Source: an uncultured Sutterella sp.
GTDB lineage: Bacteria; Pseudomonadota; Gammaproteobacteria; Burkholderiales; Burkholderiaceae_F
Reading direction: 5' to 3'
DNA length: 64,000 nt
Assembly: GCA_905197905.1 (NCBI GenBank)
Contig: CAJKAP010000001.1
Location: 310,001-374,000, forward strand
Made by a program: the position numbers and the translations under genes. Positions 8,186 to 16,850 of this stretch are shown piece by piece (within the stretch, counting starts at the first letter, position 1; each line of letters opens with the position of its first letter). The notes below the pieces were generated by a model. That model was given only the letters and a program-made list of their open reading frames with translations. It had not been told where the DNA came from and did no database searches.

Positions 8186-10369
8186 TTAGAGGCCCAGCTC
8201 TTTTTCTCGTTCTCGTGAGAGCACATGCCCAAAGGCACGCTGTCGACCGTCTTCGCCCTTTTCGATATAGACGCCTTGCAGTTCTGGAGCAAAACCAGGG
8301 AAGCGGTTAATCCCTTCTTCAAGCGCTAAGAAGTATTTGAGCACCGAATCGCCCCAAACTTCGCCAGGCACCACGCAGAGCACACCAGGTGGATAGGGGA
8401 GAGCGCCTTCTGTCGCAATACGCCCAGCGGCCTCTTCGAGTGGCACTAAGTCCACGTTCCCACGCATAAATTCAAAGTGCGCAGCTTGCGGTTCCATCGC
8501 ACGCTTGGGGAAATGCGCCTTGCGGAACATCTCCTTTTGAAGCTCTTTCACATTGAGCGACTTATAGAAGTCGTGCATTTCTTGGCAAAGTTGACGGATC
8601 GTGTAGCCACGATAACGCTCTTCGTGTGCGCGATAAATCGAGGGGAGCACTTCGGAGAGCGGGGCATCCGCATCAAGTGCCGCCTCAAAGCGCACAATTT
8701 GCGAGACCAAATGTGCCATCTTGGTGGCGTCTTCCGCGGGCGTCATCAAAAAGAGAATGGAATTTAAGTCACACTTTTCAGGAATGATGCCGTTGTCACG
8801 CAAGTAGTTCGCCAGAATCGTTGCAGGCACACCAAAGTCTTCATAGGTATTCGTTTCAGCGTGAATCCCTGGCGTGGTGAGCAAGAATTTGCACGGGTCA
8901 ACAAAGTACTGCGACTTCCCATAGCCCTCAAAGTTGTGCCATTTTTCACCTGGTTCAAACGCGAAGAAGCGCAAATCCTGCGCAATTTCTTCTGTTGCAT
9001 AGTCTTGCCAAGCCTTTCCCTCAATCTCAGTCGGGATAAAGGGATGGATATATTTGGCAGAGGCAAGGAGCGCTTTACGCGCTTCAATTGTCACACGCAC
9101 GCAATCATCCCAAAGATGACGACCTGCTTCGCCTTCGTGCATTTTCGCGTTCACATCGAGTGCGGCGAAAAGCGGATAGAAGGGCGAGGTGGAGGCGTGC
9201 ATCATAAAGGCATTATTCATGCGTTTATGCGAGCAGTAGCGCTTTTGCCCCTTGATGTGCGCGTCCTTTTTATGAATTTGCGAAGTTTGCGAGAAACCCG
9301 CCTGCTGCTTATGCACCGATTGCGTCACGATGACGCCAGGATCTTCTGGCCCCAACTCTAAAAGAAGTGGGGAGCAGTCCTTCATCATGCCGATAAATTG
9401 CTCGTAACCCACCCAGGCCGAGTCAAAGAGAATGTAGTCACACAAGTGGCCAATACGGTCAACGACTTGACGTGCGTTATAAATCGTGCCGTCGTAAGTG
9501 CCGAGCTGAATAATGGCGAGACGGAAGGGACGCTCTTCGTTAACGCGCTCAGGCGCGACTTCTGCAACAAGCTCTCGCAAGTACGCTTCATTAAAGCAAT
9601 GATCATCAATCCCGCCGATAAAGCCGTAGCTGTTGCGAGCGGTTTCTAAGTAAACAGGAGTCGCCCCAGCCTGCAAGAGTGCGCCATGATGGTTTGACTT
9701 ATGGTTATTGCGATCAAAGAGCACCAAGTCGCCCGGCGTTAAAAGCGCATTCAAGACCACTTTATTGGCAGAAGAAGTGCCATTTAAAACAAAGTAGGTT
9801 TTGTCGGCGTTATAAATCTTTGCGGCTTTTTCTTGTGCGAGACGAGGCGCGCCTTCATGAATTAGGAGGTCGCCCATTGAGACGTCGGCATTACAAAGGT
9901 CCGCGCGGAAAATGTTTTCCCCAAAATAGTCGGCAAAAGCGCGCCCTGCGGGATGACGGCGGAAAAAGGCGCCGCCTTGGTGCCCCGGGCAGTCAAATTG
10001 TGCGTTGCCTTGCGCAACATAATCAACGAGCGAGCCAAAAAAGGGCGGAAGTACGCTGTGTTCATACTTTTCGGCAAGTGCATCAATCTGGCGGCCATAA
10101 AAAGCTTTATTGCTGGCTTTTTCGCCAATGACGAGCGCAATATCCGCTAAAAGCGAAGAGGGAATGGTCTGATCATTGCCAAGCACCGCCACAGGGATGC
10201 CAAAAGCCGTTTCTTTCACGCGTTGCACCTTCCCTTCAAGCGCTTCAGTAGCGCTCATTACCACAGCAGAGACTTCGGTGAGATCTGCCGAATCAAAGTC
10301 AATGACTTCGCGGGAGGCTTCAAAGAAGGGGAGAGTAGTGGGGGTAGCGGCAATTTTGAGTGGTTTCAT
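8186..10369 (-). CDS. speF: Ornithine decarboxylase, inducible SpeF type
   Basis: PLP-dependent fold-I decarboxylase, ornithine to putrescine plus CO2, cytosolic. The product is 727 residues. A response-regulator-like N-terminal wing is followed by the catalytic core with FDCPGHQGG (near 145), NADKTYFVLNGTSS and the PLP-lysine motif SVHKQQAG with Lys354. The C-terminal GALPYPPGVLCVVPGE is family-typical. The ATG at 10369 is chosen because GAGGT precedes it; the frame extends 20 codons further upstream without a better site. Only about 65 bases separate the ATG from a terminator of the upstream gene, leaving little room for an arrest-peptide leader like that of E. coli speF. Confidence 0.97.
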   Translation of the reverse strand: MKPLKIAATPTTLPFFEASREVIDFDSADLTEVSAVVMSATEALEGKVQRVKETAFGIPVAVLGNDQTIPSSLLADIALVIGEKASNKAFYGRQIDALAEKYEHSVLPPFFGSLVDYVAQGNAQFDCPGHQGGAFFRRHPAGRAFADYFGENIFRADLCNADVSMGDLLIHEGAPRLAQEKAAKIYNADKTYFVLNGTSSANKVVLNALLTPGDLVLFDRNNHKSNHHGALLQAGATPVYLETARNSYGFIGGIDDHCFNEAYLRELVAEVAPERVNEERPFRLAIIQLGTYDGTIYNARQVVDRIGHLCDYILFDSAWVGYEQFIGMMKDCSPLLLELGPEDPGVIVTQSVHKQQAGFSQTSQIHKKDAHIKGQKRYCSHKRMNNAFMMHASTSPFYPLFAALDVNAKMHEGEAGRHLWDDCVRVTIEARKALLASAKYIHPFIPTEIEGKAWQDYATEEIAQDLRFFAFEPGEKWHNFEGYGKSQYFVDPCKFLLTTPGIHAETNTYEDFGVPATILANYLRDNGIIPEKCDLNSILFLMTPAEDATKMAHLVSQIVRFEAALDADAPLSEVLPSIYRAHEERYRGYTIRQLCQEMHDFYKSLNVKELQKEMFRKAHFPKRAMEPQAAHFEFMRGNVDLVPLEEAAGRIATEGALPYPPGVLCVVPGEVWGDSVLKYFLALEEGINRFPGFAPELQGVYIEKGEDGRQRAFGHVLSREREKELGL

Positions 10370-10434
10370 CGTTAAGTACCTCGGCAACGAATAGCCAGAC
10401 AAGTGAGTGTTGTGAATAGGTGTCGCCAATTCTC

Positions 10435-10476
10435 AAAAAAGACGAGGATCTTTCATCACACTGGCGAAAGATCCTC
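10435..10476 (-). terminator. Rho-independent terminator after the response regulator gene
   Basis: Perfect 12-base stem CGAGGATCTTTC (10443-10454) / GAAAGATCCTCG (10465-10476), followed on the minus strand by a T-run (10435-10440). Confidence 0.9.
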
Positions 10477-10503
10477 GGGCGTGTCTTTGCAAAAAAAAGC
10501 GGT

Positions 10504-11148
10504 TTAGACGAAATCTCCCGCCTTCATCAAGAGGCGAGCGATTTCAGCGGCGTTGTGCAAATCGAGCTTACGATAAGCAGCCCCGCGGTGAACCTGGACG
10601 GTTTTTTCCGAAATCCCGAATTCGCGAGCCACTTCTTTATTGGCGTAACCACGAGCGACCATACGGATCACTTCGCGTTCGCGCTGCGTGAGCTGTTCAA
10701 AGCGAGCCTTGAAGTCAGAGACTTCAGCAGAGTTGCGACGCATAGAAAGGTTCTTAGCAACGGCGTTGTCGATCGTATCGAGCAAGCGCTGGCTGTCAAC
10801 GGGTTTTTGCAAGAAGTCCGTGGCACCGGCTTTCAAGGTGTTCACGGCCATATCAATGTCACCGTGACCCGAGACGAAGATAATTGGCAAGTCGCACCCT
10901 AAGTCGCGCAACTTCGTCTGCAATTCCAACCCCGACATCTGCGGCATACGCACGTCAAGGAGAATGCAACCCGGACGAATAAAGTCGTTCGAGGAGAGGA
11001 ACGTTAAAGCATCTGGATAAGTCACCACTTCCCAGCCTTCGTCTTCAATCAAAAAGGCCCACGATTTGCGCATAGCGTCATCGTCATCAATGATGCGGAT
11101 GACTGGACTCGTCTTCTGGTTGTCATGGTGGTCAAATTTGTTGAGCAT
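10504..11148 (-). CDS. FixJ/TodT-type response regulator, orphan
   Basis: 214 residues: a receiver domain with acidic pocket IIDDDD (residues 19-24), phospho-acceptor Asp in CILLDVRMP (near 65), TxSGHGD-like switch and DFLQKPV with the conserved Lys (near 115). A LuxR-type HTH (LTQREREVIRMVARGYANKE, then ISEKTVQVHRG) follows from about 150. It is therefore a two-component output protein activating sigma-70 promoters. No histidine kinase gene is adjacent, so its partner is elsewhere. It lies directly upstream of speF on the same strand, separated by a strong terminator, so a regulatory link to speF-potE is only a guess. Confidence 0.92.
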   Translation of the reverse strand: MLNKFDHHDNQKTSPVIRIIDDDDAMRKSWAFLIEDEGWEVVTYPDALTFLSSNDFIRPGCILLDVRMPQMSGLELQTKLRDLGCDLPIIFVSGHGDIDMAVNTLKAGATDFLQKPVDSQRLLDTIDNAVAKNLSMRRNSAEVSDFKARFEQLTQREREVIRMVARGYANKEVAREFGISEKTVQVHRGAAYRKLDLHNAAEIARLLMKAGDFV

Positions 11149-11470
11149 TTTTTCTGATATCTCCGAGGTGGACAGGCCAAAAATGAGCTTAACTCACTCT
11201 AAACGTGGCGAACTCTAGCGTACCTAGAGGCGTTCACTTAATTGACTAGTGTACACTTTTTTGCCCTGTCTCTTCAGCAAAAAAAGTACATTTCTGCTTG
11301 TCTATTTTAAGAGTGCGCGAATAGATACGAAAAATTGCCTTTCTCTTTTCCCCGCGATAAGGCAAGCTTCATCAAAAATTGTTAGCATTCTCTGGTTCTT
11401 TAGAGAAAGGTTTTCGAGACCTTTTTCGTTCACGTCGTTTTCTTTTTCAAGAAGGCATCTTTCATTGATC
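11149..11470. other. Divergent control region between response regulator and lipoprotein genes
   Basis: 322 bases without a convincing gene. The perfect palindrome AGTGTACACT (11248-11257) is followed by a T-run. AAAAAAAGTACATTT lies downstream around 11279-11293. No coding sequence supported. Confidence 0.4.
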
Positions 11471-11974
11471 ATGCTAGGTAAAACCAAGGTCTGGAGCGCA
11501 GGCGCATTGAGTTTAGGACTCGTAGCGCTACTGTCTGGTTGCGCAGGGGTGCAAACGGCACCAGGCCCCTACCATATTGCAGCGGACGCGCTTCAAAAGC
11601 CCGTGGACTACACGCGAGTGTGCGTTCTTGAAAATCCCGCCGTTAAAGCGGATGTGTTGCTTGAGGCGATCCAAGACGGGATTAATGCCGCTGAAGCAAC
11701 CTACGTGCCAATTCCTGCTGGCGCAGGTCCCGCGGCGTGCTCCTACACGATTTCCTACGATGCGCATTACGACGGACGCCTGCTTCGCAGCGTGACTTTT
11801 TATACCTTTGAAAATGGGGTACCAATCTACAGTGCACGTGGCACGCCTAACGGCTCGGGTGGCGTCACCTTTGATATGGTGAGCCAGTACGTGCAACTCG
11901 TGATTGAGCGCTCTAAGCAGGGACGCTCTCGAGTACTCCCGCAGGCAGAGTCAGAAAAATCGAAGACGCCTTAA
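11471..11974 (+). CDS. Outer-membrane-type lipoprotein, resembles Sbal_3080 family
   Basis: 167 residues with a lipoprotein signal (LLSGC, acylated Cys24). The mature part begins AGVQTAPGPYHIAADALQ and carries VCVLENPAVKADVLLEAIQ near residue 53 and a C-terminal GGVTFDMVSQYVQLVIE. The short VCVLENP element and overall size recall Sbal_3080-family lipoproteins, which have no known function. The start at 11471 is chosen because it gives an intact signal peptide; the longer frame upstream is not protein-like. The Shine-Dalgarno is weak. The downstream gap is AT-rich and the next gene has its own Fur-type control region. Confidence 0.7.
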   Translation: MLGKTKVWSAGALSLGLVALLSGCAGVQTAPGPYHIAADALQKPVDYTRVCVLENPAVKADVLLEAIQDGINAAEATYVPIPAGAGPAACSYTISYDAHYDGRLLRSVTFYTFENGVPIYSARGTPNGSGGVTFDMVSQYVQLVIERSKQGRSRVLPQAESEKSKTP

Positions 11975-12404
11975 AAAATATTAAAGGTTCGTCAAAGCCT
12001 TGTTTTGTCGCAAAGAAGGGCGTAATAAAACTTGACGAATATTGACAACCGTAATAAGATCCATTCTCAAGGAATGGCGCGTGATTGCTGTAAATGAGAA
12101 CGGTTTTAATTTAAATAAAAATATTTTTCATATTACTTGAATTTTAATTTTTATTGATATACAATTAAATCGCAAAAGCTGATAAGGCTTTTAAAGTTAA
12201 GAAATAACTTAAGGATGAAAATTATTATTATTTAGTCTTGATAATCATTACTATTTATTGATGATAATCATTCCCGATTAGCGACTTTCTTATCATCAGC
12301 CTCTTACCAAAAGGGAAGCAAGGGTCAAAATCTTTGTCGATCAATAAGGTAAAAGGTTTTCTCAACAACCACCCTTCGGGGTGAAGAAAATTAGGAAGTA
12401 TAAA
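11975..12404. other. AT-rich regulatory gap before the fez-like cluster
   Basis: 430 bases with no ORF. It is markedly AT-rich from about 12100 to 12290 and contains the Fur-box-like sites listed separately. It provides the promoter region for the downstream metal cluster. Confidence 0.6.
12238..12272 (+). promoter_or_regulatory. Two Fur-box-like sites
   Basis: TTGATAATCATTA begins at 12238 and GATGATAATCATT ends at 12272, two near-copies of the Fur core GATAATnATTATC separated by about eight bases. They lie about 130 bases before the start of the small fez-like gene and point to iron-dependent repression by Fur, which is inferred, not tested. Confidence 0.7.
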
Positions 12405-12704
12405 ATGAATCAAACGACGAAATATGGTCTTTTCTTTTTAGGTGGCTTGGTGGTTGGTGCTTTGGGCGCCGTGGTCGTGACGCGTGGCAAATTGGATTTG
12501 AAACCCTTGGCCACTGACTTGCTCGCCTCTGGCATCGATTTGAAGGATAAGGCTCTCGGCGTGGTCGAAAGCTGCAAGGAAGACTTGGCTGACGCAGTGG
12601 CTGAAGCCCAGATCAAGAGCCAGGAAAAGAAGGCTAAGGCCGAAGCTAAGGCTGAAGAAGAAGTCAAGCCCGCTAAGGTTGCTAAGGAAGCCAAACCTGC
12701 CTAA
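12405..12704 (+). CDS. Small glycine-rich membrane-anchored protein, DUF6110-like (candidate fez accessory)
   Basis: 99 residues. One N-terminal membrane segment (about 7-26, FFLGGLVVGALGAVVV) with a glycine-zipper look, an amphipathic middle, and a C-terminal tail (about 70-99) made almost only of Lys, Ala, Glu. The ATG at 12405 follows AGGAAG. Small proteins of this build, of the DUF6110 kind, accompany HMA2 proteins and P1B-6 ATPases, and in ferrosome clusters a small membrane protein (FezA) precedes FezB. Position first in a Fur-box-preceded cluster fits that role. Assignment by architecture and context only. Confidence 0.6.
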   Translation: MNQTTKYGLFFLGGLVVGALGAVVVTRGKLDLKPLATDLLASGIDLKDKALGVVESCKEDLADAVAEAQIKSQEKKAKAEAKAEEEVKPAKVAKEAKPA

Positions 12705-13042
12705 TTTTGAGGAAACTTTTTCCTAGCGCTAGGAGGAGGGTGCCCTGTAGCACTCTCCCTTGCGCGTTTTTCCTCAACATAAGCAATTGTGTTGGAACCG
12801 ACGGGGCTCAGTCGTCTAAAGCGCTTGAGTCCCATCTGAACTAAACACCGCCGACCCCAAAAAGTGATTTTCCTCTGGCAGAGAATGCCTATTGTTCCAA
12901 GCGATAAGCACTCGCCACTCGGGAAGATTGACTGCCAGGAGACACACTGTCATACACTCGTGACCCAAAGGTTAGCGCGTGGTGCAACAGTGTGTTTTTT
13001 GTGTATTAGATCTTCTCACGATAAACGGTCGACTATAGAACC
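12705..13042 (+). other. Intergenic region with attenuator-like hairpins inside the fez-like cluster
   Basis: 338 bases between the small gene and the ATPase gene. One imperfect hairpin (12734-12760) is followed by a short T-run. A second, 9-base perfect stem ACACACTGT/ACAGTGTGT (12942-12950 / 12987-12995) is followed by six T. No ORF is supported. This may set different expression levels of the two genes or carry a second promoter. Confidence 0.5.
12942..13001 (+). terminator. Terminator or attenuator upstream of the P1B-6-like ATPase gene
   Basis: Stem ACACACTGT (12942-12950) / ACAGTGTGT (12987-12995) with a 36-base loop, followed by TTTTTT. It lies 42 bases before the ATPase start codon. 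Confidence 0.6.
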
Positions 13043-15556
13043 ATGAAATTTCAATTAATCCATGAAGTGGGCAATCGTCAGCGTTGGCGAACCCGTACCC
13101 CCCTTTCGAGCGCTTCGGCTAGCTTGATTGCTGATGAACTTCAGGCTCTCGCTGAGGTAACTGGTGTTGTGGTGAATCCACGCACTGGGTCGGTGATTGT
13201 GACCTACGACACCCTGGCGGCTCGTGCACGCGTGACCGAATATTTGGCAAGTTTGGACAAGAACCCGCCGATTAATCGTGCTATCCGCGCTCACTACTTA
13301 GCCGTGACGCCTGCGCAAAAACGCGTTTTGATGTCGTTCCAGCCATCGGGTCGCGCTGGTGAAGCGGTCGAAATTATTAAAGAAAATCGCCTCGTTGGCG
13401 GTGTGCGTAACGCTATTGATTCTGGCGTTCGCAATATGCCGATTCTGACGGACATTTTCTATCCGGTTTTGCGTTTCTTCGGTTTCCGTAAAGCTGAAGA
13501 AGTGCCTGCACAGACGCAAACCGCACAGAATTCTGGTGCCTCTCTGGTTGAGCAGCACTTTAAGCTCCCAGAGGCAAAGTTGGACTTCGGTCCCTTGGCA
13601 CGCTACTTGGTGGTGAATCCCTTCTTGCCGATTTTGGCAACGACAGCCAACACGATTTTGGCAGGGATTCCGATCATTATCGACGGTGTGAAGCAGCTCT
13701 TTAAGGGTAAGCTCAACGTGGCAGTGCTCGACGCTGCAGCCGTGGCCGTGTGCTTGTTGCGCCGTGACTTTAAGGCCGCTGGTCTCTTGATCCTCTTGCT
13801 CGGTATGGGCGAAATGCTTGAGAACTATGCTCTCAAGAAGTCGATGGCTAGCTTGGCTGAACAGCTCTCCTTGAAGTGCGATGAAGTCTGGGTGCGCCGT
13901 GGCGAAGAAGTGGTCAAGATTCCGTTTAATGATGTGACACGCGACGACGTCGTTGTGGTGCGCACCGGTACGGTGATCCCGGTTGACGGTATCGTTGTTG
14001 ACGGTGAAGCTGAAGTCAATCAGGCCACGATGACGGGTGAAGCTGTTGCTGTGCAGCGCTCTCCCGGTGGCTCGGTCTTTGCGGGTACCGTTGTTGAAAC
14101 CGGTGAAATTGGCATTAAGCCCACGCACATCGGGGACGCAACCCGCTTAGCGAAGATTATTCAGTTCGTTGAAGATAGCGAACAGGCGAAGGCCAGCATT
14201 GAAAGTAAGGCTTTGAAGATTGCTGATGCGATCGTGCCCTTTAACTTTGCGCTCGCCGCCCTCGTGTGGTTCTTCACGCGTGACTTAACGCGTACGGCCT
14301 CGGTCCTTCTTGTGGACTACAGCTGCGCACTGCGCTTGGCTACGCCGCTTGCGATTCTCTCCGCGATGAAGGAAGGCACGGCACGTGGTGTTGTCATTAA
14401 GGGTGGTCGCTACCTCGAAGCGTTGGCTGAAATCGATACCGTGGTCTTTGATAAGACCGGTACGCTCACCAACTCCACGCCGCAGCTCTCTGATGTGGTG
14501 TCGCTCCATAAAGATTGGGACGAAAACGAAATCCTGCGTCTCTCCGCTTGCTTGGAAGAACACTTCCCGCATCCGGTCTCCCGCGCTGTGGTGAACGCCG
14601 CTGAAGATCGTAAGCTCGAACACTACCAAGAACGTCACGACACGAAGGTGCAGTACGTGGTTGCCCACGGTATCTGCTCGCACGTGGATGGCGAAAAGGT
14701 GATTTTAGGTTCCCGCCACTTCGTTGAAGATGACGAAGGCGTGGATTGCAGCAGCGCTCAGGCCGACATTCATCGCTTGCTCGACCAGGGTAAGACGGTG
14801 CTCTTCTTGGCTCGCGGTGGGGAATTGATTGGCTTGATCGGTATTGAAGACCCGGTTCGCGAAGAATCTGTTGAAGTGATTCGTGAATTGCAGGCTCGCG
14901 GCAAGCGCGTTGTGATGCTCACGGGTGACGATCGCCGTACGGCTCAGGCTGTGGCTAATCGCTTAGGCATTACAGAGTTCCGCGCTCAGGTTCTCCCTGA
15001 AGACAAGGCCTCTGAAGTGCAGAAGTTGAAAGACTCTGGCGCCAAAGTGTTGATGGTGGGTGACGGGATTAACGACTCGCCCGCTCTGAGTACCGCTGAC
15101 GTTGGTGTCACGTTGCGCGACAGTACTGACATTGCTCAGGAAGTGGCCGACGTGGTCTTGACGGAATCGTTGCGCAACTTGCTCGTGGCCCTTGATTTGG
15201 GTGAAGCCACGATGCGCCGCATCAAACAAAACGTCACCTACGCTGTGGGTCTTAACTCTGTCTTCTTGACGGGCGGTCTCACGGGTCTTCTGACGCCGGT
15301 GCTCTCTGCGCTCTTACATAACGCCACCACGGTGGGCGTGTGCTTGAACGCGATGCGTCCGGAATTGGGTCACTACGACGGGGAATCGCATTACTTAAAG
15401 GATGCGAGCGAAGACATCCTCGATATGGTCCATAAGTTGAAGGCCTTGATGGACGGCGACTCTGGCCAGGCGGCAACGCCCCCGCGTATCGCCGTGACGG
15501 CAATGCAAGCTGCGGGCTCGCACAAACGAGCCTCTAAGCTGATGCGTAGCAATTGA
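13043..15556 (+). CDS. P1B-6-like metal-transporting ATPase, FezB-like
   Basis: 837-residue P-type ATPase. The N-terminal HMA2-like domain lacks CxxC and instead has an Arg-rich start (NRQRWRTR, residues 11-18). The transport helix reads DYSCALRLATP with Ser427-Cys428-Ala429 in place of the CPC of Cu/Zn pumps, the hallmark described for P1B-6 enzymes. Catalytic motifs are intact: TGEA (actuator), DKTGT with phosphorylated Asp470, HP in the nucleotide domain, GDGINDSP (hinge). In ferrosome-forming bacteria FezB has this architecture and is thought to load iron into vesicles. The following HMA2 gene and upstream Fur boxes support iron as substrate. The start has little Shine-Dalgarno support. 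Confidence 0.82.
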   Translation: MKFQLIHEVGNRQRWRTRTPLSSASASLIADELQALAEVTGVVVNPRTGSVIVTYDTLAARARVTEYLASLDKNPPINRAIRAHYLAVTPAQKRVLMSFQPSGRAGEAVEIIKENRLVGGVRNAIDSGVRNMPILTDIFYPVLRFFGFRKAEEVPAQTQTAQNSGASLVEQHFKLPEAKLDFGPLARYLVVNPFLPILATTANTILAGIPIIIDGVKQLFKGKLNVAVLDAAAVAVCLLRRDFKAAGLLILLLGMGEMLENYALKKSMASLAEQLSLKCDEVWVRRGEEVVKIPFNDVTRDDVVVVRTGTVIPVDGIVVDGEAEVNQATMTGEAVAVQRSPGGSVFAGTVVETGEIGIKPTHIGDATRLAKIIQFVEDSEQAKASIESKALKIADAIVPFNFALAALVWFFTRDLTRTASVLLVDYSCALRLATPLAILSAMKEGTARGVVIKGGRYLEALAEIDTVVFDKTGTLTNSTPQLSDVVSLHKDWDENEILRLSACLEEHFPHPVSRAVVNAAEDRKLEHYQERHDTKVQYVVAHGICSHVDGEKVILGSRHFVEDDEGVDCSSAQADIHRLLDQGKTVLFLARGGELIGLIGIEDPVREESVEVIRELQARGKRVVMLTGDDRRTAQAVANRLGITEFRAQVLPEDKASEVQKLKDSGAKVLMVGDGINDSPALSTADVGVTLRDSTDIAQEVADVVLTESLRNLLVALDLGEATMRRIKQNVTYAVGLNSVFLTGGLTGLLTPVLSALLHNATTVGVCLNAMRPELGHYDGESHYLKDASEDILDMVHKLKALMDGDSGQAATPPRIAVTAMQAAGSHKRASKLMRSN

Positions 15557-15656
15557 TGTAATCAGTCGATAGAGTAGGGAGCACTTTTCAAAAGGTGCTC
15601 CCCTCTCGAGAAAAAAGAACCCCATAAAACAATTAGAACGAAAAGGACATAAAACG

Positions 15657-16217
15657 ATGAGTGATTTCCAAGCTTGTGTACGTAGTATGATTCCGGGTCG
15701 TTTGCGCCTGCGTCATCCTATTCTCAAAACGCTCTCCGAAGACGATCTGAAGATGGCCCATGATTGGATCACGAGCATTGACGGCGTGTTCGCTTTTGAA
15801 GTGAATCCGCGCGTTGGCTCGGCTTTGATTCTCTGGGATAGCGAAAAACTCTCCGAAGAAGAATTCCTCGATCAGCTCGAAAACCTGATTACCATGGCAG
15901 TGGGCATGATGGGGGAAGGTAAGGACCTCTCGGTCGAAACCACGCCCTTGACCACGGTCTGCCATGTCGCTAGTAAAGCGCAGCAAACCGCTGCTAAAGG
16001 TTTGGGTAACTTAGCGGTCTTTATCGCAGGCGGTCCCAACGAAGAACATTCTGTGCAGCGCGTTGAACGTATGGCACTTAACCGCACGATGCTCGTTGCC
16101 TTGATTCTCTCCATGGGTGGCATCGTGACGCGCAACTACGCCTGGCACGTCGCAGGCGGGGTGACTTTCTTAGCTTTCTTAGGATTGCACCTTATCAATA
16201 ATCGCCGTTTGCTCTAA
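15657..16217 (+). CDS. HMA2-like membrane protein, FezC-like
   Basis: 186 residues. The N-terminal ferredoxin-like HMA2 domain carries the Arg-rich motif PGRLRLRHP (13-21), aligned by eye with the N-terminus of the preceding ATPase. A linker follows, then two hydrophobic segments near the C-terminus (MLVALILSMGGIV and AGGVTFLAFLGLHL). This combination of HMA2 with membrane segments next to a P1B-6 ATPase is what fez clusters encode as FezC. It lies 100 bases after the ATPase and is followed by a strong terminator, closing the cluster. The role in iron handling is inferred. Confidence 0.75.
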   Translation: MSDFQACVRSMIPGRLRLRHPILKTLSEDDLKMAHDWITSIDGVFAFEVNPRVGSALILWDSEKLSEEEFLDQLENLITMAVGMMGEGKDLSVETTPLTTVCHVASKAQQTAAKGLGNLAVFIAGGPNEEHSVQRVERMALNRTMLVALILSMGGIVTRNYAWHVAGGVTFLAFLGLHLINNRRLL

Positions 16218-16223
16218 AATAGC

Positions 16224-16254
16224 GGGGAAGCTCAAAAAGCTTCCCCCTTTTTTT
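16224..16254 (+). terminator. Rho-independent terminator closing the fez-like cluster
   Basis: Perfect stem GGGGAAGCT (16224-16232) / AGCTTCCCC (16238-16246), five-base loop, then C and seven T. Confidence 0.95.
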
Positions 16255-16297
16255 GGCCTCAAGTTGAGGTCACTCATCCTCACTTGGAGCCCTAGCC

Positions 16298-16702
16298 GTG
16301 TTAGAAAAGAGCATCCGTTTTCTCCTCATTCTCCTGATGACCTTCATTGCCTTAGGGATTTTGGCAGGGATGCTGGCGATCATGGCGATGGCGCTCGTTT
16401 TAACCATTGTTGTGATTCTCACAGCCTACGCTCTAGCTCCTGAACAATCCAAAGCGTTCTGGGGCAAATTGCGCGGTGAGCTCGACGGGTGGATCTCTCG
16501 CCTTGAAGCCCTTTGGGGAGAAATCAAAGGCGTGGTTGACCATTTTGTAGGCGCCAAAGGTGAAGCTCCTCAGGCTGACGCAGCGCAAGCCCAATCCTCT
16601 GACACTTCTGAGTCCACTTCTGCTCAAGTGGAAACGGCCGCGATCGAGGCTGTCGACGAGGTAGACGGCGCCAAAAACGGCGAAAAACTCGCGAAAAACT
16701 AA
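16298..16702 (+). CDS. Small membrane protein of unknown function
   Basis: 134 residues from a GTG at 16298 with TTGGAG eight bases upstream. A long hydrophobic region (about 6-48) can form two closely spaced membrane helices. An amphipathic stretch rich in Trp (KAFWGKLRGELDGWISRLEA) follows, then an acidic Ala/Gln/Ser-rich tail. It lies beyond the terminator of the fez-like cluster, so it is probably a separate unit, though a related envelope function cannot be excluded. Family not recognised. Confidence 0.65.
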   Translation: MLEKSIRFLLILLMTFIALGILAGMLAIMAMALVLTIVVILTAYALAPEQSKAFWGKLRGELDGWISRLEALWGEIKGVVDHFVGAKGEAPQADAAQAQSSDTSESTSAQVETAAIEAVDEVDGAKNGEKLAKN

Positions 16703-16850
16703 TACGGGCTTGGTAATACCTCAGAAGTTTGCGTAATCTCACGAAGATTTTCAGAATGAGACAACCTAAACGCAAAATTTTTCACTATAGTTAATAGCAA
16801 GAACAACGCACAGCCCCGTGGGGCGCTGTCAACTCTGTTCATGAAGGTTC

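Noticed and set aside
13298..14128. 276-codon minus-strand frame opposite the P1B-6-like ATPase
   Set aside because: Antisense to a gene with intact catalytic motifs; no protein-like pattern.
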